Below, one piece after another: positions 52,324 through 61,073 of a DNA stretch of 64,000 nt; position 1 is the stretch's first letter; every line of letters starts with the position of its first letter. The notes beneath the pieces were generated by a model that ran no database searches, was not told where the DNA came from, and saw nothing but the letters and a program-made list of their open reading frames with translations. The DNA is from an uncultured Campylobacter sp. (GTDB lineage Bacteria; Campylobacterota; Campylobacteria; Campylobacterales; Campylobacteraceae). A program made the translations under genes and the position numbers. Where the stretch lies: assembly GCF_937959485.1 (NCBI RefSeq), contig NZ_CALGPY010000014.1:62001-126000 (forward strand). The letters are read 5' to 3'.

Positions 52324-52953
52324 TTACTCCTCGTCTCCCTCCGTTCGTACGATCAGGCTTTTTGGAAGGCGGAATTTCTCGATGATCTCGCACTCTTTGG
52401 TGCGCATCTGCCCGTCGTCGCTCTCGTGGTCGTAACCTAGCACGTGCAGCAGACCGTGCGTAAAAAGTAGCGCCTTCTCGTCATCCCTGCCGTGCCCAAG
52501 CTGCGCGGCTTTCAGCTCTACGAGGTCTAAATTTATCACGACCGAGCCGAGCAGCACGGGGGCGAAATTCTCGCCGCCAAAATTCTCACTCTTTAAATTT
52601 TCATCGTTAGGATTTTCGCCCTCGGAATTTTCGGAATTTATGGTATTGGAATTTTCGCTCGCAGAATTCGCGGCGCTTGTATTTTCACTAGAGGAATTCG
52701 CAGCGTTTAGAATTTTATCGCCGCTGTTTTCATGCGCGGAGCTCTCTTCGCTCAAATCCTTGCCGAAGCCCGCAAACGCCGCAGGATCGAGCGGGAAGCT
52801 CAGCACGTCGGTCGTCTTATCGATGCCGCGCGTTTGCGCGTTTAGCTGTCGCATCTCCTCGCCGCGCACGAAAATTAGCTCGACGCTCCCGCCGCCCAGC
52901 TCCGCCGCGATTGCGTCCAAAATTTCGGGATAGGGCTGCTCGCAAAGTATCAT
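52324..52953 (-). CDS. ybeY: Endoribonuclease YbeY with low-complexity insert
   Basis: A 209-residue zinc-dependent rRNA-maturation RNase; relatives have about 140 residues. The catalytic motif is intact: FTHGLLHVLGYDHESDDG (HxxxHxxxxxH). The N-terminal strand region ELIFVRGEEMRQLNAQTRGIDKTTDVLSFP is recognisable in two adjoining pieces. Between LSFPLDP and VVINLDLVEL lies an insert of about 70 residues made of ENS, NSE and ENF units. It is divergent from queC. No ribosome site stronger than AGGGG is seen before the start. Confidence 0.92.
   Translation of the reverse strand: MILCEQPYPEILDAIAAELGGGSVELIFVRGEEMRQLNAQTRGIDKTTDVLSFPLDPAAFAGFGKDLSEESSAHENSGDKILNAANSSSENTSAANSASENSNTINSENSEGENPNDENLKSENFGGENFAPVLLGSVVINLDLVELKAAQLGHGRDDEKALLFTHGLLHVLGYDHESDDGQMRTKECEIIEKFRLPKSLIVRTEGDEE
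52560..52770 (-). repeat. RAATTY array in ybeY
   Basis: Nine RAATTY hexamers in about 210 bases (one per 23), read on the minus strand as Glu-Asn-Ser and Glu-Asn-Phe. About three occur in the remaining 420 bases of the gene. Counts by eye. Confidence 0.85.
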
Positions 52954-52980
52954 TTTTACCCCTCTTTTATAAAATTTTCG

Positions 52981-52986
52981 TATAAT
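52981..52986 (+). promoter_or_regulatory. -10 box of queC
   Basis: TATAAT 22 bases before the queC ATG at 53008, preceded by T-rich sequence; an AAAGGAC ribosome element follows. It lies in the gap shared with the divergent ybeY gene. Confidence 0.6.
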
Positions 52987-53007
52987 TTTAGCAAAAAAAG
53001 GACGAAA

Positions 53008-54108
53008 ATGAGAGCTTTATGCGTGATCAGCGGCGGCATGGACAGTGCGACTTGCGCCTATATCGCGAAGCGTGAAGGTTACGAGATCGTGGCGCTGCAC
53101 TTTGACTACGATCAGCGCACGATGGGTAAGGAGCGCGAGTGCTTCGGTAAAATTTGCGACGATTTGGGGGTCGCAAAGAGGTTCGTTTTAGACGCTCACT
53201 TCATCGCGCAGATCGGCGGCAGCGCCCTTACGGACGGCGCATTGCCGATCAGGAAGGGCGCGGCGGAGCTTTGCAGCGCGGCAAATTCCAAGAATGCTCG
53301 CCTAGACGGACAAAATTCTATCGCGACAAATTCTATTAATGCCGAGATTGGCGGGCAAAATTTTACTGCGTTAAATTTCTCGGCGAGCCCTGCGGACGCT
53401 CCGCTCGGTGCAGATTCGGCGCGAGACAGCCGCTTGCAGAGCGGTGAAATTTTAACGCAAGAGAGCGAAATTTTACTAGGGGGCGATGAGCCTTCGCCGC
53501 AAGGCAGCAAAATTTTAGCCCGCGACGACAAAATTTCATCGCAGGGCAGCAAAATTCTGGTTCAAGAAGGTGAAATTTCACCTCAAAGCGGAGTCGAGCC
53601 GCAGCAGGGCGATAAAATTTCATCGAAGCACGCAGGGGGTAAAATTTTACCGCAAAGCCGAAGCGATAAAATTTCACCGCTAAGCGATGAGAGCGTGTTT
53701 TCGGATCTGCCGAGCACCTACGTGCCGTTTCGCAACGGCGTGTTTTTGAGTATCGCCGCCGCGCTCGCCGAGAAGGAGCGCTGCGACGCGATCTTCATCG
53801 GCGTGGTGCAGGAGGACAGCAGCGGCTATCCCGACTGTAGCGCGAGCTTCATCGGCGCGTTTGAACGAGCGCTCGATCTGGGTACGAGCCGCGACTTTCA
53901 TCCGCGCATCAAAACCCCGCTCGTGCACCTTAGCAAGGCGCAGATCGTCTCGCTGGCGCTTGAGATCGGCGTGCCGCTGGAGCTTACGTGGAGCTGCTAC
54001 GAGCGCGAGGACGCTGCGTGCGGGCTTTGCGACAGCTGCCTGCTGCGACTTAAAGGCTTTGCGGGTGCCGGCGCGAAAGATAAAATCCCCTACGCGATAG
54101 AAGCTTAG
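53008..54108 (+). CDS. queC: 7-cyano-7-deazaguanine synthase with large internal insert
   Basis: A 366-residue enzyme that makes preQ0 in queuosine synthesis; relatives have about 225 residues. The ATP PP-loop CVISGGMDSATCAYIA is at the N-terminus. The C-terminal zinc-binding Cys residues are in CYEREDAACGLCDSCLLR. The insert (about 53265-53690) falls between LTDGALPIRKG and LPSTYVPFRNG, within the nucleotide-binding region, yet both sides are well conserved. The first part of the insert reads QNSIA, QNFTA; the second reads GSKIL and DKIS, which is the same DNA core in another frame. The promoter TATAAT is at 52981. Confidence 0.93.
   Translation: MRALCVISGGMDSATCAYIAKREGYEIVALHFDYDQRTMGKERECFGKICDDLGVAKRFVLDAHFIAQIGGSALTDGALPIRKGAAELCSAANSKNARLDGQNSIATNSINAEIGGQNFTALNFSASPADAPLGADSARDSRLQSGEILTQESEILLGGDEPSPQGSKILARDDKISSQGSKILVQEGEISPQSGVEPQQGDKISSKHAGGKILPQSRSDKISPLSDESVFSDLPSTYVPFRNGVFLSIAAALAEKERCDAIFIGVVQEDSSGYPDCSASFIGAFERALDLGTSRDFHPRIKTPLVHLSKAQIVSLALEIGVPLELTWSCYEREDAACGLCDSCLLRLKGFAGAGAKDKIPYAIEA
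53265..53690 (+). repeat. RAATTY array in queC
   Basis: About 14 RAATTY hexamers in about 430 bases (one per 31), against one in the remaining 670 bases. In the first half AAATTC is read as Gln-Asn-Ser; in the second half AAATTT/AAATTC is read as Lys-Ile-Leu/Ser. Counts by eye. Confidence 0.88.
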
Positions 54109-54430
54109 GCGTGCCGCGGTTAAATTTGCAGAGCCCGCGCGACTCGGCGCGTCATCAGCGCCTGATATGCGCGGGTTTTTGAATACGTAGTGCCGCACGA
54201 TTTGTGGCGAGATTTCAAACATACGGCGACGGTCTGCGCTTTGCGCGCGTCGAGCTGCGGCTGTAAATTTAAACCGCGCTTTGAAATTTTAAAAATTTTA
54301 ACGAGAGCGTTGCGCACGGTTCAAAGCAAAAATCAATTATAAATTTAACCCTACGCTATATTTATTAGCGCGCAGGTGGATATAAATATATCGCGGTATA
54401 ATCCTAGAATTAAATTTTAAGGAGTAGGAA
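54109..54430. promoter_or_regulatory. Spacer with promoter of the 54431 gene
   Basis: A 322-base gap. TATAAT at 54397-54402 lies 29 bases before ATG 54431, and the strong AAGGAG ribosome site is at 54419-54424. The upstream part is GC-rich with no gene. Confidence 0.5.
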
Positions 54431-54913
54431 ATGGCGTTTGCTGCGGAATATATTTCTAAAGAGGATATTAAGAAATATGGCGTTATTGACATAGTAAATA
54501 GCTCCAGAGCAAATTTTGGTGAACTTCCATTGGGCGATCAACGTATAGAGCAGCTTGATTGGGTCATCGATAGGCAGAGGGATATTTGGTTTATCTTTGT
54601 GTGTGATCCGCACTTACCAGATCCGCGAGATGGATTTACGGGTGAGGAGATTTATATTTTATGTTATAAGGGCAATGTTATTGAGCTTGATATAAGGCGA
54701 ATTTATGACGAAACCACAAGTAAAATGCTAGTCGATAATCCGTTTTTTATCAAATATAAGCTAGAAAATATAAATTCTAGTATTGACGGAATTTCGTTAG
54801 ATGAGCTTTATAAAATTTTAAAAGAAGCTCTAACAGAATACGGTAATCGCGGTATTAGAGGTAGAGATAATTTACCAAAAGAACATGAAATCGTAACTTT
54901 TCTGCACGATTAA
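54431..54913 (+). CDS. Small soluble protein of unknown function
   Basis: A 160-residue acidic, cytoplasmic-looking protein without signal or membrane segments. Features include AEYISKEDIKKYGVIDIVNSS, RDIWFIFVCDPH and EEIYILCYKGNVIELDIR. It has its own promoter and ribosome site and stands alone. The size and isolated position resemble orphan immunity-type proteins, but there is no sequence motif to support that. AT-rich codon use differs from queC and tsaD around it, suggesting recent arrival. Confidence 0.72.
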   Translation: MAFAAEYISKEDIKKYGVIDIVNSSRANFGELPLGDQRIEQLDWVIDRQRDIWFIFVCDPHLPDPRDGFTGEEIYILCYKGNVIELDIRRIYDETTSKMLVDNPFFIKYKLENINSSIDGISLDELYKILKEALTEYGNRGIRGRDNLPKEHEIVTFLHD

Positions 54914-55184
54914 GAAAACGTAAAAACGACAAGCTAACAAAAAGTCGATCAAATTTTAGTAGACATTGCAAGCAGCGAGGGCGTGCAATGGTAGCGGTAC
55001 CGATGGCGGTGCGAGAATGAAAGGAGTTTAGCAAAACGTGGCGCGAGCCTGAAATGCGATGTGTAAATCAAAGTGAATTTTATCCAAAACCCAACCGTGA
55101 GCGAGCGCGAGATAAAATTTTACTCAAACATCCAGCGCGTGAGAATCCGCTAGCAGACGCAGACTATTTGTAAATTTTAAAATT
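54914..55184. other. Spacer between the 54431 gene and tsaD
   Basis: About 270 bases, no gene. It contains GATAAAATTTTA-type words and GC-rich spacers in the style of the arrays elsewhere. Confidence 0.45.
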
Positions 55185-56192
55185 TTACTCAAACGCCGAG
55201 CGTAGATTTAGATGCGGGATAATCTCAAGCTCTGCGGGTGCCGTAAACTCCTTTTTACGCAGCTTTTCTATCGCCGCGCGCGCGATCATAGCGGCATTGT
55301 CGGAGCAAAATTTCATCGGCGCGAAAAGTATCTCGCAGCCCGCCCGCTCGCACAAATCCGTCAAAAGTCCGCGCAGATGCAGGTTTGCGCTCGCTCCGCC
55401 CACGACGCCGAAGCGCGCAAAGCGGCGTAGCTCAAATATCCGCTCCAGCTTATCCAGTATGTGCGCGCAAGCCGCGTCCTCAAAGCAGCGCGCCAGATCG
55501 TGCATCGCCCGCTCATCCAGCTCACCCGCTTCTTTTAGCTTTTCGATCTGCACGCGCACGGCGTTTTTAAGCCCCGAAAAGCTATACTCCAGCCGCCTGT
55601 CGCCCTTCAGCGGCACGGGCAGCTCAAACCGCGGCTCGCCGCTTTTTGCGAGCTCCTCGATGAGCGCGCCGCCCGGATAGCCGAGCCCCAGCATCTTTGC
55701 GACCTTATCGAAGCTCTCGCCGAAGCTGTCGTCGCCGGTGGTCGCTAAAATTTCGATACCCCCCGCCGCGTCGATATCCAAAACCATCGTATGCCCGCCG
55801 CTAACGAGCAAAACGCCCATCGGAAATCGCGCCTCGCGGCCTAAAAACAGCGAGTAGACGTGGCCTATGAGATGATTTACGCCGATGAGCGGCAAATTTA
55901 GCGCGAGCGCGAGCGCTTTTGCCATATTTACGCCGCCGATCAGGCTCACGCTAAGCCCCGGGGTATTGGTCGCTGCGACGGCGCTAAGCTCGCCAAAATA
56001 GGGCTTTGCGCGCTGCAAAATCCGCGGCAGCGCCTCAGTATGCAGTCTCGCGGCAAGCTCGGGCACGACGCCGCCGTATCTGGCGTGATCGGCCTCCTGG
56101 CTTATTTTTTCGTAAAATTTCAGCTCGAAACTACGCTCGTCCATCACCGCGATCGAGCTGTCGTCGCAGCTGCTTTCAATAGCAAGTATCAC
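55185..56192 (-). CDS. tsaD: tRNA N6-adenosine threonylcarbamoyltransferase
   Basis: A 335-residue ASKHA-fold enzyme that adds threonylcarbamoyl to A37 of ANN-decoding tRNAs. Motifs: AIESSCDDSSIAVMD at the N-terminus, metal-binding HLIGHVYSLFL near residue 110, LVSGGHTMVLD, GDDSFGESFDKVAKMLGL and GYPGG. A C-terminal VVGGASANLHLR and DNAAMIA complete the set. Length is normal, with no insert. It is transcribed alone on the minus strand. Confidence 0.96.
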   Translation of the reverse strand: MILAIESSCDDSSIAVMDERSFELKFYEKISQEADHARYGGVVPELAARLHTEALPRILQRAKPYFGELSAVAATNTPGLSVSLIGGVNMAKALALALNLPLIGVNHLIGHVYSLFLGREARFPMGVLLVSGGHTMVLDIDAAGGIEILATTGDDSFGESFDKVAKMLGLGYPGGALIEELAKSGEPRFELPVPLKGDRRLEYSFSGLKNAVRVQIEKLKEAGELDERAMHDLARCFEDAACAHILDKLERIFELRRFARFGVVGGASANLHLRGLLTDLCERAGCEILFAPMKFCSDNAAMIARAAIEKLRKKEFTAPAELEIIPHLNLRSAFE

Positions 56193-56543
56193 ACAAAATC
56201 CTTAAAATTTTTTCGCTCATTATACTCAAAAATCGGCTCTGCGGCGCAGATGAAATTTTAAAATTTAAAATGGTGCGCTCTAAATTTTGTCTTTGTCGCA
56301 ATATGTTCGTACTCGCGGGGAAAATTTTAAAATGCGCCGTTCGGCTCAGTGCGCTAACGGAATTAAATTTAAAACGCGTCGCCGCGCATCTTGCTCCCAC
56401 ACCGCGGTTTGCCTGCCGCGGCAGGTAAAATTTTAGATAGATGAAATTTTGGCAGTTGAAATTTAGCGAGCAAATTTAAAATGGCCTTTGGATTTTAAAG
56501 TTCCAAAGGCCATTGCGATTAAATTTAGCAGCAAATTTAAAGG
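56193..56543. other. Spacer between tsaD and creD
   Basis: About 350 bases without a gene. It has several AAATTTTAAAATTT palindromic words and the creD terminator hairpin at 56481-56513. Confidence 0.5.
56481..56513 (-). terminator. Terminator of creD
   Basis: ATGGCCTTTGGA (56481-56492) pairs exactly with TCCAAAGGCCAT (56502-56513), a 12-bp stem. On the minus strand it is followed by TTTAAATTTG. It is 30 bases past the creD stop. Confidence 0.75.
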
Positions 56544-57938
56544 CTAAATTTCGGGCTCTTGCTCCTGCTTTTTCTCGCCGCTTGGGATTGCGGTGTCGTA
56601 CCAGTCGAGCTTGCGAGTAAAATACATAACGAGAGAAATCACCGCGAATATCATCAAGCTTCCCATTAATAGGGCGTAGTCTTCGGAATTTAAGATGACA
56701 TAGAGGATCGCATATGAAACGAGCTGAACGCAGGTGATGAAAATGCCCCAGCGCGCGCCTTTGAAAATCGCGCTTGCGTAGAAAAACACTATCGCACTTA
56801 CCGCGATCGCCGAGATAGCGTAGCTGATCGCAAAGCCTATATGCTCGGAAAGCGAAAGCACCAGCAGGTAGAAAACGACGTCCTCAAGCCCTATTAATAG
56901 GTATTGGATCGGATGGATGCGCTCGTGAGTATATACTTCGCACAAAAAGATCGCTAAAAACGGCACCGCTAAGAATAACAGCGCGTAATCCGTGCAGCGC
57001 TTAATCAGCGAGTAGTTGTTCACGGGCTCGATGAAGCCGATACTTACGGCGTCGTTTCTATCGTCGTTGCTGCGCCAGTTCGTCATAGCGACGCGGTCAT
57101 CTTGATCTGCAAGCCACGCAGGAGCAATGCCCGCGGCTAAGCCTGTAACTTCCCACGAAGCTTTAAAACCGCTAGCGCTTACCTCGCGCGATTTGGCGAT
57201 AAAGCCGCCGCCAAAGCTAGGCGATGCCCAAGTAGAGCTAATCTCAAAACGGCTATTTTGCGCGATCGGAGCTAGATGAAGTGCCTCGCCGCCTTGGATT
57301 TTAAGCGTGCCGCTGATGCTAAAATCAGACGACAGCGCGGAAGCGGGGAGCTTGTAGATTAAACTCCGATCGAAAATTTTAGCTTCGGTGTTTCCGTGAT
57401 ATTGCTTAAGCTCCTTGCCGTTTAGGTTTAAAGCGGGGGAGGCGGTGAAGGATTTTTGATTGCCTACGCCGAGCACTAGCACGGCTTCGTCGAAATTTAG
57501 TCGCGCAGGATCGACGCCGAGCTCGGTATAGTTTATCGCCTCAAAGTCCGCTTTTAGCGCGAAGTCGCCGTTATATATCGGAACGCGAAAAATCCCGCGC
57601 TTTAAATAGGTGGGGTCGATCTGCGCTGATAAGAAGTAATTTTTTGGTACGATGATGAAATTTTTTTCTACGCGCCTTTTTACGAGCTCGTTGTTGCTTT
57701 TGTCTATCGCTTCGATTATCTCTGCATAGGGCACTACGATCGCAAGGCCCTGGATTTGCAGCTCACCACCCACCGGCGTGAGGATCGAATCCTGCGCGAG
57801 CTGCTTGGTTTCGGAGCGGGAGTAGGTGAGGTTATCGATAAAGCTTAGCGGAATTAACAGCAGCAAAAGCAGCACTAAAACTATGAACGGTTTCGTCCAA
57901 AACGCGCCGCGAATGGCGTTTCTAGTAGAATTTAACAA
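56544..57938 (-). CDS. creD: Cell envelope integrity inner-membrane protein CreD
   Basis: A 464-residue inner-membrane protein of the CreD family. An N-terminal membrane segment (KPFIVLVLLLLLLIPLSFI) is followed by a large periplasmic domain and about five C-terminal segments. Conserved stretches include ISSTWASPSFGGGFI, VNNYSLIKRCTDYALLF and HPIQYLLIGLEDVVFYLLVLSLSE in parts. TTG 57938 is preferred as start because AAAAGGAG lies 5 bases upstream; the frame extends 51 codons further but that part looks non-coding. No CreBC two-component genes are adjacent. Confidence 0.9.
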   Translation of the reverse strand: MLNSTRNAIRGAFWTKPFIVLVLLLLLLIPLSFIDNLTYSRSETKQLAQDSILTPVGGELQIQGLAIVVPYAEIIEAIDKSNNELVKRRVEKNFIIVPKNYFLSAQIDPTYLKRGIFRVPIYNGDFALKADFEAINYTELGVDPARLNFDEAVLVLGVGNQKSFTASPALNLNGKELKQYHGNTEAKIFDRSLIYKLPASALSSDFSISGTLKIQGGEALHLAPIAQNSRFEISSTWASPSFGGGFIAKSREVSASGFKASWEVTGLAAGIAPAWLADQDDRVAMTNWRSNDDRNDAVSIGFIEPVNNYSLIKRCTDYALLFLAVPFLAIFLCEVYTHERIHPIQYLLIGLEDVVFYLLVLSLSEHIGFAISYAISAIAVSAIVFFYASAIFKGARWGIFITCVQLVSYAILYVILNSEDYALLMGSLMIFAVISLVMYFTRKLDWYDTAIPSGEKKQEQEPEI

Positions 57939-58300
57939 AGGCTCTCCTTTTAAGTAGAATTTAAAACAGAATTTTAACGATGAAGAGTAAACGGATGGCG
58001 CTTTAAGCGGGAGGAATCTTATAAATTCTAAAGGAACTTTGGATGTGAAGCGCTGCGGATATTGCTTTGAATTTTTGGAATTCCGCTGCAAGCTAGAATT
58101 TCATTGCGAATGAGAATTTTGCTATTCGCAAAAATTTTATGAGAAAATTTCTGTTAGTAGAATTTAAAGGCTTGAAATTCAAAACCCTTGGAATTTCAAA
58201 TTTCCAAAGCCCTTAGAATTTTAAAATTCCAAGGGCTTTGAATTTTTAAAATTTCGCCGCTTTAGCGTGCAAAATTTCGTGCGATCATCTCGCGTAAGCT
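57939..58300. other. Spacer between creD and the TonB receptor gene
   Basis: About 360 bases. The promoter for creD should lie here. It has repeated GGAATTTCAAATTTCC-like words and the receptor's hairpin at 58205-58240. Confidence 0.45.
58205..58240 (-). terminator. Long hairpin after the TonB-receptor gene
   Basis: CAAAGCCCTT-A-GAATTTT pairs with AAAATTC-C-AAGGGCTTTG with one mismatch, an almost complete 18-bp stem. A partly similar unit (AACCCTTGGAATTTC) lies just upstream at about 58179-58197, so alternative pairing is possible. Confidence 0.6.
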
Positions 58301-60371
58301 TTAAAATTTATACGCCACGCTTAGCTTGAAATTCCGTCCAGGCTCCCAGTCGATAACGTTTGAATCCCCGGTGAAATCGGCGCTGCGCTGCGAGTGCGAT
58401 GCGTAGGCTTTATCAAAGAGATTGTAAACGCCCGCGTTGATCTCAAGCCCTTTAAATCGTCCGCTATCTGGAGCGTAGGTGACGTATAGATCGTGAACTG
58501 CGTAGCTAGGCACTTTTGTTTTTTCGTCGCTATTTGCGGAGGCTACGTTTTTGGAGTTGAAAAAGAGCAAGTTATAGCCCAGCAGTAGATCTGCCGCAGA
58601 GATTGCGTACTCGGCATTGAAGGTGTATTTATCGCCATAGTCGCGGTAGCCGATGATGTTTGAGCTTAGATAGCCCGAGCCGCTGCGCACGCGATCTTTA
58701 TATTCTACGTGCTGGTGGGTGTAACCCGCAGCAAGGCTCAAATCATCTAATATCAATCTTGCGAAAAGCTCGACGCCGTCAATATCCGCGCCGCCTGCAT
58801 TAGCCCTGCATAAGGTGCCCTGCGCGCCTCCAGGGCAGCCGATAACGCCGCCGCGAGCATTATTATCTACGATGAGATTTTTATACTCCGTTCTAAAATA
58901 CTTCGCAGTTAGGCTTACCGAGGAGTTCTCTCCTAGCTCGCTTTTGTAGCGACCGCCTATTTCGTAGGCGTTGCCCGTAGTGGCTTTTAAATTTTCGTTA
59001 GCCATCCAGCTTAGCGGTCTGCCACGGCTAGTGCCCGCAGCCATCATGCTCTCTATTACGTCAGGTCCTCTAAATACTCGCGCATAGCTCGCAAATGCCC
59101 CAAATCCTGCGCCGATCTCGTAATCAAGCGCCAAGGCGGGGCTTACTTCGTCAAATTTATATTTGTAGCTAGAGATATTAGCGCCTCTGCCGTTATAAGT
59201 CTTTAGCTCGTGCCTTTCGTAGCGGATGCCAGGAGTTACCGTAAGCCCGCCGTATCGCATAGCATCCTCTAAATAGACGCTGTAGTTATCAACCCTTTCC
59301 GGACGCAAATTTCCGGGCTTAACGTAGTTTTCGGAGCGATAGTAATCAAAGCCGTAACGCAGCGTATGAGCCAGATCGCCCGTTTCAAATTTACTTTTAG
59401 CGCCGATTTTGCCGCCTTTGGTCTCGACGCCCCATTTTACGTTCGTCGAAGTCGATCCGATGCGTTGATGCTTTGTATAGTATCCAGTGATGTCGAGTTC
59501 TAGCAGGTCGCTTGGATTATACGTGTATTTGATCGTGTGCGTATCGCGCTCGTATTTGCGGTTATCCAGCTGTCCGTTTAACCATGAGCCGAATTCCGGT
59601 CGCAGCGGATAGAGACCTTTATACTGCATATGCTCGGTAGATAGCGAAATTTTATGAAAATCCAAAAAGCTATAGCCCGCTTTTAATAAATAATTTATAT
59701 CGTTGCCATCGCCGCCAGTAGGTTTGCCGTTGCCAGATTCGCCGAAGCCGTATCCGTAGTGCTTGAATGCAGCAAGCATATCTAGGCTATCAAACGCCCT
59801 ACCATAGAGCATCGCGCTTTGCGAATAGCCTTCGTTATTGCTCGTATAGCCCACTTTGAGCTTCGCGCCGATATCTTGACCCTCTTCTAGCAGGTCGCTG
59901 GCATCCACAGTCTTAAAAGCTACCGAGCCGCCCAAAGCACCCGAGCCGTTTACGACCGAGCGCGCGCCGACATCGACCTCTACGGCTTTGATAAGATCCG
60001 GATCGATTAGTAAATCGGCGTTGTGATGAAAGGTATTGCCGTTTTGCTTCGCGCCGTCAATCGTGATATTTAGACCGCGATCGCTCACACCGCGCATATA
60101 AATTTTTTTGATTCATGCCGTTGGTGCCGCCCACATAAACGCCTGGGATGTCGCGAAATACGTCTTTTACGAGCGTAGCATTGCGGGTGTTGATTTTTAC
60201 ATCATCCACGGTGCTAGGCGTGCTAGAATCACTAGTAACTTCGATTACGCCTAGGCTTTGCGTATTTGAATCCTTGCTTTTGGACGCGTCCGTAGCGCTT
60301 GATTTCTCGTCTGCTTGTGCGCTTAAGCAAAGAACCGTGCACAAAGACAAAGCCAGATGAAATTTTTTCAT
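58301..60371 (-). pseudogene. TonB-dependent outer-membrane receptor, frameshifted at an A7 run
   Basis: The N-terminal frame from 60371 has a signal peptide (KKFHLALSLCTVLCLSAQA), a TonB-box-like VIEVTS and a plug start (NATLVKDVFRDIPGVYVGG). It shifts at seven A (60103-60109 as T on the + strand) into nonsense. The other frame continues MRGVSDRGLNITIDGAKQNG, AFKTVDASDLLEEG and the full 22-strand barrel to the final aromatic residue, VAYKF. With six A the whole would be a 689-residue receptor. Plug wording is like heme or ferric-siderophore receptors. A sequencing error at the homopolymer must be considered. ExbB-ExbD-TonB are divergently transcribed next to it. Confidence 0.85.
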
Positions 60372-60383
60372 ACGAAACTCCTA

Positions 60384-60399
60384 AATGATAATAAGATTA
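60384..60399. promoter_or_regulatory. Candidate Fur box near the receptor start
   Basis: AAATGATAATAAGATT, partly matching the GATAATGATAATCATTATC consensus, lies 12 bases upstream of the receptor's ATG. Match by eye only. Confidence 0.35.
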
Positions 60400-60491
60400 A
60401 AAAACGGCAAATAATATAAAATTAATCCTTTATTTTATATTAATTATCAAGACATTTTAAAATCATTAGAATTTTATCTCCGAATGCTTTG

Positions 60492-60518
60492 TTATCATTA
60501 AATAAAGCTAAATGATAA
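60492..60518. promoter_or_regulatory. Candidate Fur site in the receptor/exbB gap
   Basis: TTATCATT (60492-60499) and AATGATAA (60511-60518) form an inverted repeat resembling Fur half-sites in a divergent gap between iron-uptake genes. Spacing is wider than the classical site. Confidence 0.35.
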
Positions 60519-60644
60519 AATATAATTTAAATATCGCTCATCAAAATTTTAGTAAAAATTAAATCTACTTTTGATAAAATCGCTCATTTTTTAGCAAACG
60601 GATCTGCTAAATTTATAAAATTTTAAAATTCTTAAGGAGAATTT

Positions 60645-61073
60645 ATGGGCATTATGGAATTTTTGGCGCATTACGTGGATTACATTATCTTTGCGATCCT
60701 CGGATTTATGAGCTTTTTAGTCGTGTGGTTCAGTATCGAAAGGCTGCTTTTTTATTCGAAGGTTAAGGCGAGCGATTACAAAAGCAAGGCGCTATATGAA
60801 GAGGCTCTGACTAAAAATTTAACGACGCTTTATATCGTTTATTCAAATGCCCCGTACATTGGTCTTTTGGGCACAGTTATTGGCATTATGATCACATTTT
60901 TTGATATGAGTACTGCAAGCGGTATCGATACCAAGGCTATCATGCAAGGTCTTTCGCTTGCCCTTAAAGCTACCGCTACTGGCCTAGTCGTCGCCGTGCC
61001 TACGCTCATCATCTACAACGGCTTTGTCCGCAAGGTAGATGTGCTTCTAAACCGCTACGATGAGGTTAAATAA
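60645..61073 (+). CDS. exbB: TonB-system energizer ExbB
   Basis: A 142-residue short-form ExbB with three membrane segments (DYIIFAILGFMSFLVVWF; APYIGLLGTVIGIMITFFDM; LSLALKATATGLVVAVPTLIIYN). The conserved GLLGTVIGI and ATATGLVVAVP regions line the proton channel. It uses the proton gradient to energise TonB. An AAGGAGAA ribosome site precedes ATG, and the stop abuts the exbD start directly. Confidence 0.94.
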   Translation: MGIMEFLAHYVDYIIFAILGFMSFLVVWFSIERLLFYSKVKASDYKSKALYEEALTKNLTTLYIVYSNAPYIGLLGTVIGIMITFFDMSTASGIDTKAIMQGLSLALKATATGLVVAVPTLIIYNGFVRKVDVLLNRYDEVK

